Origin: Powellomyces hirtus
Taxonomy: Eukaryota > Chytridiomycota > Chytridiomycetes > Spizellomycetales > Powellomycetaceae
Reading direction: 5' to 3'
Assembly: GCA_025526995.1 (NCBI GenBank)
Contig: JAHLKG010000025.1
Coordinates: forward strand, 1-64,000
Length of the DNA stretch: 64,000 nt
A program made the translations under genes and the position numbers. Under the pieces are notes generated by a model. It was not told the DNA's origin. It worked only from the letters and a program-made list of their open reading frames with translations, and did not search any database. Below, piece after piece: positions 1-11,761 of the stretch. Positions within the stretch are counted from its first letter, which is position 1, and every line of letters starts with the position of its first letter.

Positions 1-179
1 ACGACGATGTCCCGGAAACCACATCCAAACCCGGGATGGTGTCTGGTTTCTCGGAGAAAATGATAATGGCGGGTGGCGCGGAGAGCTTCTTGAGAGCGGT
101 CGTCGTATTTCTCAGAACCGTATTCTTGGGCGTAACCGATGGCGCTGTTGGTGGCGATGGCAACGACCAGGACAACAGC
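1..179 (-). pseudogene. P-type cation ATPase, exon fragment
   Basis: Read on the minus strand, the stretch encodes the end of a membrane helix followed by IGYAQEYGSEKYDD, then in a second frame KKLSAPPAIII, then VVSG. This matches the start of the actuator domain of P-type cation pumps (calcium or sodium type), where the motif IGFxQEYxxEK is followed by a leucine-rich stretch and a PGD motif. An AG acceptor with a pyrimidine-rich tract lies just upstream at 180-181, so this looks like an internal exon. At least one frame change is needed between the QEYGSEK part and the KKLSAP part, so I treat it as broken or as a relic; the rest lies outside the window. Exact pump class cannot be told. Confidence 0.55.
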
Positions 180-1746
180 CTGAGTCTGCCGAACAGAAGG
201 GTGAAGGAAAGTTGAGATTCTACTGAAAGAAGCGGGAAAAAAAGACGCCTCAGAGTTAGACGTACCCACTCATTGTCAGCGCACGACAAGGCCAGTGCGA
301 GAAGGAAGACAAGTTCATTGGGTTGAGAATGTTGGAGAGCACTACATACCCCAGAATCTGTGCCAAGAATGTTCTCTCCGTTACCAGCCTCATCACGATC
401 GAGTCCCTGATCGTTGTCTGTCGCAAAAACAAAAGGATGGAAAGGACGCAAAGGGAGTGAGTCTTGCGTCAGATACAGGCGCATTCCGTCTTTGGCTAGC
501 AAACTGAGGCTTATCTGCGTTCATCTGACGAGCAGTATCTTGGAATGCCAGGAAAGTTCTCCACGTATTGAGCTCTTTCAAATTAGTCCTGTACTGGAGG
601 AATATACTTACACGAATCTTCCCACATCACATACTTCCTATAAGCAGCATGCTAGAGTTTCGATGCATATACGAACGGTGAGGGTGAAGAGATATTTGAG
701 CTAAACGCTTACCTCCGGTCCATATGAGGTCACACTTATACCGGTTCGTCAAGACAAGCTCTATGGTGAGCGTTACACACTATAGGCTACGACAAGCGGT
801 CTGGCCCATGAGTTACTCAGATTTGATTTTGTCAAGTTCAAGGTCTGAGCCCTGTACGCGTATGTTCGCAGTACTAAACTCGCGCATGCCGAGAAAGTAT
901 TGCAATCTAGAATGCAAGACCATTTTAAGAGGGTTTTATGTTCCCGCTCAGAATGTCTAATAAACGGTGGCTCCGTAGAGTCAACCTGCGACGCTCAGCT
1001 CAACTCGCAGATTATGGAGGTAGTCAATGCCCTTTGTTCCTCACTCTAAAGTGTAACCCAAACTCACGATATCCTTGGACCTGGTTGTTATCTGCGAGTG
1101 CTCATGTTGTAGAAATCTCTGGAGGGGAGGACATCATAAAGACATCTGTCAAAATGATTAAACAGTGAGAGAACATTATTACCTATTGCTGAAAATCGGG
1201 AGCTTTATGACCATGAAACTAATAGGTTGACGTTTATTGCGAATGATTAAAGACACCTTTAGTTCAGAGATCCATAGGCCCGTGTTACCCCCAAACAAAC
1301 TGACAGGAGTCAACACCACTGAGATCCATCCAGCTCCGAGTCTTACGACACCGAAAGAAACACCAGCGTCAACATTGGGCGAAGTGTTGCCAGCAGATGC
1401 CTTCTTTTCACAGTGTAAACCTGGTGGTGGCGGTGTAAACCGCAGGTCCGGATACCACCTTTGAATTATCGGCAAGCTGGTAATCAAGGCTGTCCCGTTC
1501 GCTGTAGCAAGCACATACACATCCCCTGTCAGCTCAATTGGAGTTTTGCACGCGGTATTAACAATTGAGGAAGAAGTCTGAGCACCACCGTAGAGGAGTG
1601 TGCAGAGAGTGGCACACGAGTTTGTGGAAAATGTGAGTTTGAGAGATCCAGATAAGCACCATAGCCAGAAATATTCCCAGCAAGGGGAATGCCATGAACG
1701 ATACCGAAAGATTACATTTCAGTCTTTGTACTTGCTGCAGTTCCTT
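180..1746. other. No firm gene; one possible minus-strand exon
   Basis: No protein family is recognised. A minus-strand reading frame at 1179-1520, extendable upstream to about 1640, is rich in small and hydrophobic residues and could be an exon of a surface protein, but it has no homology I can name and no clear start. The rest shows short unrelated frames in all directions. Confidence 0.3.
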
Positions 1747-1872
1747 TTTAATTGGACCTTATGGTGGACGTAATCGAAAAATTCATGCAGGATATCAATT
1801 CTTTCTTTATACTTTATTTGGTTCTTTATTATTATTTATGGCTTTAATTGTACTTTATATTGAAACTGGATA
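1747..1872 (+). pseudogene. nad4: Nuclear copy of mitochondrial nad4 (NUMT)
   Basis: This 126-bp patch is strikingly AT-rich compared with its flanks and encodes GPYGGRNRKIHAGYQFFLY followed by a hydrophobic TLFGSLLLFMALI-type helix. NADH dehydrogenase subunit 4 (complex I) has the same arrangement: a short loop ending in RKIHAxYQFFLYTLFGS. Synonymous positions are almost all A or T, as in a mitochondrial genome. The match stops abruptly on both sides without start or stop, so it is a transferred mitochondrial fragment rather than a gene. Confidence 0.75.
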
Positions 1873-2089
1873 TATGCAGACCTGAACCTTCAACTTGCGT
1901 TTGATGGGCAATTCAATTGGGCATAGATTGATCACAGAGGTAGCAATCCTAACGATTCCTTTAATTCCTAATGTGGTGTTGAAAACTTCCGGGACACCGG
2001 AAAGACCGTTTTAAAACGTTGAGTTATGCAACATAGCAGGCTTCAACAGTGCAATAGTTGCTCACGGGTGATGGCATGAAGAGTGCCAT

Positions 2090-2474
2090 CATATCCTGGT
2101 TGCCGCATCCTTTCGCCCAACAGCCGTTAACTTTCGTGCGGCGCCGGTGGTGTCGCGCGCTGTTTCGCATGCAGTTAACTTTCGCTTGACCAATACGATC
2201 TTTCCATACAATACATGGTTGCTGAGTCCCTCAATGCTGTCTGTAGACCAGGCCCAAGACCATGGGCAGGGTTTTGCATTAATGTGAGCTCGCAAGACCT
2301 TTTCAAGAATGTACCGCTTTTTGCATGTCGTGGCTCGGGTGGAGTGCGGCGCGCAGCGACGCACCTGTTTTTGCGCTTGCCCATGCGAAAGTTAACAGCA
2401 TTGGCCCGAAATCATCAATTAAAAGCTCGAAAGTTAACGGCTGTTGCGGGAAAGGATGCAGCAACCAGGATATG
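2090..2474. mobile_element. MITE-like inverted-repeat element
   Basis: The ends are inverted copies of about 45 bp (left 2090-2134, right 2430-2474) beginning CATATCCTGGTTGC and ending GCCGTTAACTTTCG, with two or three mismatches. Further copies of the 11-mer GTTAACTTTCG lie inside in both orientations (near 2174 and 2388). The 385-bp interior has no coding frame of note. I see no clear target-site duplication, so a non-autonomous DNA transposon is likely but not proven. Confidence 0.55.
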
Positions 2475-3089
2475 CAGAAACACCAGCATCCGAGAGAGCA
2501 CCTGAAATCAGACAAGTCTGGACATGATCAGAGACGCACATCAGAGTGGCGCATCGCGTAACCTGTAACCTCCATTGCCACGGGAAATCAAAATTACGGT
2601 AGTTTTATCGATATCGATAACACTTTGTCTGTGTGCTAGTACTGTACTTGTGCTGCTGTAATTTTCCCTGTGTTGTCCTGGCTTCGTCCAGAACGCCTCA
2701 GCGCGGGCACAAATGACGTTTGGCGGCTCAACGGTTGGGCTTGTGCTGAAAGCGAGCGGCTACAGATTCAGCAGCCAATGAAATTGCTTCTTGTGTCAGC
2801 AGGGTAATGGGCCAACTTCAGGCCTTTCAACCCACCGGGGGAGATGCTCTCACAATAACACGCGTTCTCGGGCGGCACGCGTATATACAACTACCGGCAG
2901 TATTGGCGCCGAGAAGTTTTGGTCAGGGCGTCGCCCGAATCTTGGCCATGCTCCGAGCAGGCGACATTCGTAGACTGAAGCGCCGTCCGACGCTCGGGCA
3001 TAAAAGATCTCGGGGTTCCACACGACCTCCAGGCCTCTGGTGATCACGTCCGCTGCTTGCCCATTTTCCGACGGCATTCACTCACAGCA
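2475..3089. other. Intergenic, upstream of serine hydrolase
   Basis: No gene recognised. Several short plus-strand frames exist but show no family resemblance. A candidate core promoter, CATAAAAGA at about 2999, lies some 90 bp before the ATG of the downstream gene. Confidence 0.4.
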
Positions 3090-4998
3090 ATGCTCCTCTC
3101 CAAGATCAAGACACTCGCCGCAGCGCTTTCATGCACTGTTGCGCTTTCCGCGAACTCGGCACTTGCCCTTCCTGTCGAGGTGGCAGCCCGTGGCGATGAT
3201 GCTCCTTGGCAGGAACCCTTGGCCGCCCGCCTCGATGCCTTGCGCCGCAAGGTTGAAGTGCGTGGCTCCTCTATTGCGGTTGTTCACGGCGACAACACTT
3301 GGCTGCACGCGTTCGGTCACAAGAACTTGGACAGGACTGACCCCGTTGACGTCGACACCTCGTTCCTCATTGGTTCGGTGACCAAGGTAATTCGTCGGAT
3401 TTGAATGGCTCCGATAATTGGCCTGGCGTTTATTGGACTTTTGATTTTCTGTCCGAACAGTCCTTTACGGCCCTCGGGGCTGCCAAAGCGGTTGCGCAAG
3501 GCAAGATGTATTGGTCTAAACCACTGAAGGACTACGTACGGGAATTCTATCCCGGGTACCTTGGACTCTGGGACCCGGAGGCTGACAACAAAGTCACTCT
3601 CGGGGACCTGCTTTCCCATCGAACGGTGAGCCCGGGCATGTCTCAAGTTGTCAGTGACGTTTATAGGTAACTCGGATATCTGATAACTTCATTCCCCGGA
3701 AATAGGGCGTCGCTGGCAATTTCCCTGTTATACTTGCGTGGAACACCACCGAGGCATTGCTCCAGCATCTGAAGCTCCTGCCGCCGTCCGCACCGTACGG
3801 CACTCGTTTCCAATATAATAACATCATGTACGGCCTCGCAGGGTATCTCACGGGCAAAGCTACAAGACACGCCGACTGGGCGTCGCAAATCCACGCGGAC
3901 ATCTTCGAGCCCCTTGGGATGAACGCCTCCACAGCGACAATGAAAGACTTCATGGAAACGGCGAACCGCAGTCCCGGGGAGAGCCCCGAAACTGATTTTC
4001 TCGAAGACTCAGTGCTGCCAGTGACCCCTGCGGGCGTAATCTCCTCCACCGCGAGAGACCTTGGGAAGTACGCACACGGCTTATTGCAGATGTTTCGTGG
4101 TGAATCCGGTCCTTTTGCAATTCCCCCGGAGGTTTTCGCGCCATTCCGCGAAAATCAAGTCGAACTTGACGCCGAAGAACAGCAGGTTATGCAGGGCTTG
4201 TTGTTGAACGGTCGCAATATCTCTGACGTCAGTTGTAAGTTCGGCATCCACTCTTACGGATTGGGGTGTTCATGTGTCGCAAACGTTCTGACCACTGACA
4301 ATTGGCTATTCTCGTCCTCCCCATTTTCTCCGGCCTGTCCTCGCATTTTAGACACATTCGGCTTTAACAAAGCAAAGTGGCGCAACTATACGCTTTTCGT
4401 GCACGGAGGCAACAATCACGGATACGCGAGCAACCTATGCTTGCTTCCCGAAGGCAACGTGGCGGTCTCTGTGTTGACAAACGCCGAAGGCTCACGAGGC
4501 TGTTTCCGAGAGGCTGCCTGCGCTGCGGCGTTCGACGCGGTGCTCGGGACGGGTGACTCCACATCGTACGACTGCCCGGTGATGCCCATGCCCCCGTTGC
4601 CGTCAGCCGGCCGGCTTCCGCTCTCCACTTCGGCGTACACGGGTGCGTTCGAATCACCCGTCATGGGCAAGATGATCGTGGGGGTGGACGCTCAGGGAAA
4701 TCTCACCATGTCGGTCGGCGAGCGCCGCAAGTTCTTTGAAGGTCGCCTGTACGCGCCGGAGGGCGCTGCACCCACAGCGATGGACTTGCTGGGCGTGGGC
4801 CCACCGGGCAGTTTCCCACTTACGTTCACGGCCAAAGCCGACGCCAACGCCACTGCCGTTGAGGGTTACTACTTCGTGCTCGACCCGCGCGGAATGACGA
4901 AGATCTGCGATAAGCCTGGTCCGGAATGCCAGGAGTTCTTCAAACGCGTCGGCGACTTCACTCCCACACCGCCCAAGTGCCCCCTTCGACCTAACTAG
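3090..4998 (+). CDS. Secreted beta-lactamase-fold serine hydrolase
   Basis: Three exons fit: 3090-3386, 3461-3625 and 3706-4998, all splices in phase 0, giving 584 aa. The first ATG in frame starts a typical signal peptide (basic start, hydrophobic core, ALA-type cleavage site). The mature protein has the class C beta-lactamase / DD-peptidase (PF00144) signature: SxxK as SVTK at the end of exon 1, LLSHRTG across exons 2 and 3, the YxN motif as YNN in FQYNNIMYGLAGYL, and HGG in place of KTG near the C-terminal half. Fungal relatives are secreted esterases or peptidases of unknown substrate rather than antibiotic-resistance enzymes. Cysteine pairs in the second half fit an extracellular fold. 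Both introns are short with good GT and AG ends (74 and 80 nt). The exact substrate is unknown. Confidence 0.85.
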
Positions 4999-6239
4999 GA
5001 TTGATTCGAGTGATATGTCTCGCGTCAGTTGGAACTTTTCCTCGATGTTGTGAGAGTAGCTGTATCGCGCCCCTAGTCAACCGTACAACCTAGACTAGTG
5101 GCTATATTAGAAGCGAATTGAGTGTTTTTTAGTGAAAAGAGATATTTGCACTACCGAGAGGACCTCGGATCCATGAAGGGGCTCGCTAAGGGTCAAGGAC
5201 AGACGAACAGAGCATCCAGTTTCTCCTGTTCCGCGCCATCATTCGAGTAAACAGCATATGGCGGCGCTTCCCGAATATTACAGCCTGCCACGTACCCAAA
5301 TAACCACCTTTTCATTTAACATCACCTTCAACATACCTGCTAACTATGGCCTGATTTCCATCAACATGTTTAGTGAATCGGGCCCAACCGGACGACGAGG
5401 GCAAGAACCACACGCCACCAGAAATGCGGGGCATTTTCAATAGACGGACCTGAAAAATTTGACAGACTTCGACGAGTCCAAACGTTCAAACTTCAAATCC
5501 GCTCGGATATTTCGGTGAAATTGTTCACTCAATTCTCAATTCTCCACTCAAAAACAAAAACAGTTTAGGCTCATCAAGCGTACACATAGTGTTTGTGGGT
5601 CGTGCATGGTTGCTTGCAAAAATGTACGTGGTTGTCGGACTCCTCCGCGACGTCACTTTTCTGGATTTCAACCCACGCCACAGGCATATGGAAACAAAGG
5701 TGCCTTTAGTGGATCCAAGTGGACATGCAGTTCATTTCTGGAAAATAACAGTATGAAGGGCCAGGAATGTTTGCGCATAACACGGGCTCATGATTGGACT
5801 GGCGAGGAGATGTGCTTCTCTAAACATACAGACATTCTCTTCCTCCACCGTCCGTGCAAAATGGCACCCCCACCACCGTTCAAGGATGTTGAGCGACCTT
5901 GATTTGAATGCCGCGTCGAGCAACAACGTGTCCAAGTGGCTTGATTTCATGTAACTCTGGATTAAGTGTGGCTGGAGTGTGGGTGGAGTCCGTGAGTGAG
6001 CGAAGCCCGTGCAGTTAATCTACTTGAGGTTCTTTGTTGCCGATCGTGCATCGGTTGGGTGAACATCGCAGATCAGAACTCCCAGGAAGGAAAAGGCGTA
6101 AGGGCTGCCCGCATTGGAACAAACAGTACATTGAGACAAAGATACCGACCGAATTAAAACTCCCCTCACCACGCTTCGGCATACCCAAAACGACGCATCT
6201 CTATCCTCTCGAAGCTATTGCCAGTTCTCGGATACAAAA
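4999..6239. other. Intergenic, no gene seen
   Basis: No family resemblance in any frame. The last 100 bases before 6240 are the presumed promoter and leader of the SF3B2 gene. Confidence 0.4.
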
Positions 6240-8687
6240 ATGGCGCTCGCCACAAAGGTCGATTACAAGCTTCTCAGCGACACCGACCTGAAGCAGCATA
6301 TAACCCAACTCGGGCTCGATCCGATCGGACCTCGGACCACATTGTTGGACCGCGTTGCGAGACATGTGGCTATGACCGCACCTACCCTGATGAATGGGAA
6401 AGCGGCGGCGAATGGGGGGAAGAAGGGCGGTGATAGTAATAATAAGCCGCGAAGAAGAAAGGCGAAGAAGAGGGGGGGAGTGGAGGCGGTAGTGAATACA
6501 GACAAGAAGGTATGAACAAAGGTACAAGGCCCGGGGTTATGGAAGTGGTGGGGGACTGACCATGTTGTCATTATTTCTGAAGACTGATGAGCCGGAAGTT
6601 GAGCAAGTAAAAGATGTCGAAATCGAATACGTTGCCGCACCCCTGGAAGTCGACGCCGAATCCGCATTTGCCGACTACGCACGTGTGTTTGCCAAATTTG
6701 AAATCCAACCTGATGAAGAGAGCGCGGAGAATGAGGACGCTGAGCAACAAGCGGATGGTGAAGACAAGGCAAAAGGAGATGCAGAGGATGCGAAAGCTGA
6801 ATCGGGTGATAATGACAGCGATTCGGGAGAGGAGGGGGAAGGCGAGGAGGGCAAGTTGTCGCGGAAAAAGATGCGAAAGATGAATCGGCTGACGGTGGCG
6901 GAGCTGAAACAGTTGGTGCGAAAGCCGGAGGTGGTCGATGTAAGTATACTGGTAGACGAAGGAGTTACTGGTGGCCGACCTCGGCTGGAGCGGCATGGCG
7001 TTTGAGACGTCATTAGTGAAAGCCAATGACAATCGGTGATTCTAACGAGTATCGAATCTGTAGTGGGTCGATGTCACCGGCGCAGATCCCAAACTCCTTG
7101 TCCACCTCAAATCGTACCGAAACTCTGTCCCCGTCCCGGTGCACTGGAGCCAAAAACGGAAGTATCTCCAGGGCAAGCGCGGTATCGAAAAGGCACCCTT
7201 TGAATTGCCAGGTACGGCATTGTATACGTACCCGTTGTGGAAGTGTTGTTGTATGAGGTGTATAGGTTAATGTCTTGTGCTGTTTATTCAGATTTTATCA
7301 AGGCCACGGGCATCATGGAGATGCGGATCGCGGTGAAGGAAAAGGAAGACGCACAGAAATTGAAATCAAAGACCCGCGAGCGACATCAACCCAAGATGGG
7401 CAAACTGGATATTGATTACCAGAAGTTGCATGATGCATTCTTTCGGTGGCAGACAAAACCAAAGTTTACAATCCATGGGGATGTGTAAGTTGGCATCTGT
7501 GCTTTTTCTCCTTCCTTGCTTCTTCGTTGAACTCTAAATCCCGCGGACGTCATGTCTCCAGATACTACGAAGGCAAAGAATTCGAAACCAAGCTCAAAGC
7601 CAAGAAACCGGGCCAACTGAGCGACGACCTCAAAACCGCGCTCAACATGCCCCCACTCGCCCCCCCACCATGGCTCATCAACATGCAGCGCTACGGGCCC
7701 CCGCCCAGCTATCCGCAACTCAAGGTCGCGGGTTTGAATGCACCGATACCCGAAGGTGCCCAGTGGGGTTACCACCCGGGAGGGTGGGGTAAACCCCCCG
7801 TTGATGAGTATGGACGACCCCTGTATGGAGATGTATTTGGGACGATGGCGCAGGAAGTGCAGTTGGAGGTGTGTAAGCTCCTCTATGATCATGGCGAATA
7901 TAAGAACGCAAACTGACGATCTCGTGTTTGGGGGGGTCTTTTTTCCGTTCTCAAACAGCACGTGGCACCGATTGAAAGGACGCCGTGGGGTGAACTTGAA
8001 GAAGAGGAGGAGGAGGAAATGGTTGAAGAGTCGAGCGAAGGCGAGGAGGAGGACGAGGGTGGGGAAGACCACGAAGACGCGGCGACCGACAGTGGGTTGG
8101 TCACCCCGAGTGGGATCAGCAGCGTGCCCTCTGGCCTGGAAACGCCCGATTTTATCGAGCTCCGAAAGGACTCGCGAAGGTTCGTGACTCTATCTCTTGG
8201 GGACCAAATCTTCTACAACGACTTATTTCAACCCCATTTTTTTTTCATTCTGTGCAGAGCTGCCGATGAAACCCCCAAACACCTCTACACCATCGTCCCC
8301 GAACGCCCCTCCACCTCCTCTGACGGCGCCTTTATGGGCAGCGCCCACACCTACGACCTCACCTCCACATCGGCCTCCACGCAACACGCGCCCATTGACG
8401 CCACGCAACCGACGTATACCAGAAAGCGCAAAACGCCGCACCCCTTGGCACCCAGCTCCACGATTGACGTGGCGCTGAACCCGGAAGATTTGGAAGAGGG
8501 TCTCACGGATGCCACGATGATTCGGCAAAAGTATGAAGCGGAACTGAATGTGGGCAAAGTGGCGACTGAGGATTTCTCGGATCTTGTGGCGGAGCATGTG
8601 GGCCGGCAAGCGCGCAAGAAGAAGAAGGACGAGAGTGGCAAGCAGCACAAGGAGGGCAAGAGTAAAGAAAAGGTGTTCAAGTTTTGA
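6240..8687 (+). CDS. SF3B2: Splicing factor 3B subunit 2 (SF3b145/Cus1)
   Basis: Seven exons fit: 6240-6509, 6583-6939, 7064-7211, 7292-7484, 7562-7868, 7959-8179 and 8258-8687; together 1,926 nt, 641 aa, with every junction keeping frame. The product is a U2 snRNP component that binds SF3B4 and anchors U2 at the branch site in the nucleus. Residues 1-45 form a SAP DNA/RNA-binding domain, followed by a basic then an acidic linker. The highly conserved core begins with the DUF382 region (WVDVTGADPKLLVHLKSYRN, then VPVPVHW, SQKRKYLQGKRGIEK) and continues into a PSP domain with IPEGAQWGYHPGGWGKP and DEYGRPLYGD. A second acidic stretch and a lysine-rich tail ending KVFKF follow. It is intact, which contrasts with the broken genes in the central mobile region. 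Confidence 0.95.
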
Positions 8688-9016
8688 GTTTTCCCCCCCG
8701 CCCCGGCACAGGGCCGGCCCACGGTGAAACGAGAACGGGATAAATTCAAAAATTACCCAGCCCTAACCTATTTCACCAGTGTGTTTGTACGTTATGTATG
8801 TTAACGTGTATATGTATGTATGGGGTGCGCATGCCCTTACCCCACCATCAATCCAACACGACCCCGAGAAAATCGCAACCCCGCCGTATACACCCTCCCC
8901 GCTGCGGCAATCACGCACCACCCTACATATCACATGCTTCCCACCCTTCCATGACCTGATGTATCTATCCACGTACCCGTCCATCCAATCCAATCCAATG
9001 GTGGATGGCATGACCC

Positions 9017-9053
<37 letters not shown>

Positions 9054-9610
9054 AACAATTGTCCCCGTTTTTTTTTTTTTTTATTCTTCTCTTTCTTTAT
9101 GTTTATTGTTTGACTTTTGTGGTTCTTGTTCTTGTCTGGTCTGGTTTGGTTTGGTGTGGCCTCGTAGGGCGGGTTCCTAGTTTTTGGGTATGTTTTCTTC
9201 CTCGGTTTTTTGGTTTTTTTTTCTTTTTTTTTTTTTTTTTGTGTGTTCTCGGGGGTGCTGGTGTCGCCTACTGTACCTCACCGACACCCCTATATCGATT
9301 CCCGATTCCCGATTCTCGATTGATTGATTGACTGATTGATTGATCTACCCCCCCCCCCCCCCCCCCGCGGGGGGCCAAAGGTACGAGGGTGTACAGTCTC
9401 TGCTTGTTTGCTTGTCTGTGAGTAAGAACAGATGCGCGGGTGGAGTCCAGCGCACTCGGACAAGGACAGTAGGTTTCGTCCTTGTTCTTGTTGTCTCCAC
9501 TATCGCTGTCGCGGTTCATGTTGTGGAGTGCTTCGTTTTTTGGTGCTTGTGCGTTCGGCGGCAAAAACCACCAACCAGCGTCCCAACCCACCACCCAACC
9601 CAACCAGGAA

Positions 9611-9641
<31 letters not shown>

Positions 9642-10187
9642 TTTCGAACCACGGCAGAGGCAAAAACGAGGACAAGACAAGCAAATCCAAACACAGATAG
9701 TTTCGCAAGGGGGTTTCTGTCCACATGGAACGGGCGGGCGGTGGATGAATCAGGAATGAATGCACCCTAGAAAGACCGTCAAAACCAAAAAGCGAGCTTC
9801 CCCACTCGCCCACACCCGCGCAAAGTTCAATTTGTTTTCTCACAGTTCCTATTCCTTTCCACCTGTACAAAACAAACACAAACAAAACAAACAAAAACCA
9901 CACAACAAAACAATCCTTCCTCCGTCGCCAGCCTATTCTTCACATCCACTCCACACCACACCACACAAACTCCCGCATCCCGCATCTCTCAATCCCAATA
10001 CATGTTCGCAAAAGAGTGGGGTGCAGCGAGCGGTTGGGGTGGCGCGTGTGCTTTCTAATCCCTAGTTCCAACAAAGGGGCGAGCGAGGGTAGAGGTAGAA
10101 GCTGAGCTGACAAGTTTTTGTACATCGTTTTATATTTTTGCCGTCGTGTGTTTGTTATTTGTATCGCTGTATTGTCGTCATGTTTGT
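8688..10187. other. Low-complexity intergenic region
   Basis: Contains a 31-nt A tract (about 9020-9050), several T tracts (9069-9081, 9225-9240), a C tract of about 16 nt (9351-9366), a CA repeat (9613-9635) and a CAAA-rich stretch near 9870-9910. Open frames here are made of these repeats and are not believable genes. It separates convergent genes and so contains both 3' ends. Confidence 0.7.
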
Positions 10188-10969
10188 TTAACGAAGACGA
10201 CGGGCCTCACGCTCGGACTCGAGGAGGGTGAGGATATCTAAACCGGAAAAACCCATAAAAAACACTTGAGTCTCGCAGCCCCGTGTATCGCTCTAATCGC
10301 TCTCGCTCCCCCTCCTTACCGTTTTCGCGCACAGGACCCTTGACGTTGCGAATAATCGATCGGTTCGAGTCGTCCATGAATTCGACACGGACCTGCGTCA
10401 CTCCTCCACGGGAACCGGTACGGCCCAGCACCTTGACGACACGGGCAAGCTTGGGGGCGGCGGCTTTGGCGTCCTGAGAGAGGAGAAATGGAAAGAAAAT
10501 CAGGTCGTTAATTGGGCATGCGGAAGGGATCCCATTTCCATTTGGTTCGATGGTGGCCGGGTGGCGGGTGTAGTGAGGGTGGCCAGGTTCATCGCATCCC
10601 GTTCCTGATGTAGAATAGGCTGGTTGGGTCTGGCAGCTGGAGGGGCGACACGGTGGGGAATGGATTTGCGAAGTGGAAAGCAAATGCAAATCCCGCAAAT
10701 CCATGACCATCCCAATCCCACACCAACCGCTCGTCCGCACCAATCTACCCTCCGTCCGCCGCCTCATCTCCCTTCCTCCCCAGACTCCCTCCCAACAACC
10801 TCATTCCATTCCACAGCCATCATTCCACCCATTCCGCAACGTCCAGCCCCCACCCCATCCATCCATCCATCCCGTCCCCCGCCCATTCATAGCTTCCCTC
10901 TGCCATCCATCCTCCATCCGTCGTACATCTCCTCGTAACGTGTTGTATCGTATCGTTCCCACGTACCAT
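10188..10969 (-). CDS. RPS28: 40S ribosomal protein eS28
   Basis: Exons on the minus strand are 10967-10969 (the ATG alone), 10320-10473 and 10188-10237, giving 68 aa, the usual size for eS28. The central exon carries [20 protein letters not shown] and [20 protein letters not shown]; the last exon supplies [16 protein letters not shown] and stop. These are near-invariant eS28 sequences; the protein sits on the small subunit near the mRNA exit and E site. The start is inferred: the exon 2 reading frame has no in-frame ATG before its acceptor, and ATG directly followed by the donor GTACGT lies 493 bp upstream. Introns inserted right after the start codon are common in fungal ribosomal protein genes. 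The two C-terminal exons are certain; the ATG exon is the weaker part. Confidence 0.85.
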
Positions 10970-11761
10970 TGCGAGATGATGATTCGAATGGCGGTGTTCG
11001 GAAAGGAGGGCTCAAACATTGGGCTGCGCCCAATGCCCGCCTGGTATACCCAGAGCCGCGCCCCGCCGAGCAAGAGACATGTGGCACAGTCATGGGTGGA
11101 CGCTGAGAGAGGGTTGATGTAGGATGGGGTTTTGAATTTACGGTAAGCTTTTTGGAGTTCGGACACTGCGCAGCACTCGTTGTATGTTACCGTCTAGTAT
11201 AAAGATATGCTGCGAAAGTGCACAAGGTGACCAAATAGTCTCTTGGTGATCTCAAACCGCAGGTATAACTATCAGGGGACAGCCATTATTGCTTGAGCGG
11301 TGTGCTGTTGCTGGGGGGTTCGATGGAGAACCTTTGTTTGCCCTTCAAATCACGTCTCATCTATCCCCCACAAATCGAACGATTGATGATGACGGTTTGC
11401 TATATAACCAGGAATAAACGGGGGTGGTATACAGTCCACACCATCCAGCGACACAATCAAACTTCCAACGGCAAAGAAAGGGTATGAATGATGATAAAAA
11501 GTCACGAGATTGTTGTTGCAGATGATGGGTGTGCAAGTCACATAATATACAAAAAAGAGAAAATGCATCCTCCCAATCCTCCACCCACTCTCTCGTTCGC
11601 CCTTGTTTTTGGTGTGCAAACGCATCGGTTCAGACTACGTTCCGCTCCCCCACCCCAGAGATGATCTAGAAAAATATTCCCCAAGTCTTCATTTTCACCA
11701 CCATGTTCCACCCATTCAACAAACACGGAGGAAAGGTGAAGCAGTGAATGTTTTGGTTGAT
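10970..11761. other. Intergenic between eS28 and RACK1
   Basis: Holds the promoter and leader of the leftward eS28 gene (10970 on) and the 3' flank of the leftward RACK1 gene. No further gene recognised. Confidence 0.4.

Noticed and set aside
2089..2515. Small genes near 2.1-2.5 kb
   Set aside because: Both strands are open because of the inverted repeats of the MITE-like element; no homology.
3057..3089. Extended start of the serine hydrolase
   Set aside because: It would need TTG; the ATG at 3090 opens a proper signal peptide.
8779..9331. Long frames in the poly-A/poly-T region
   Set aside because: Lysine and phenylalanine runs from homopolymers, no homology.
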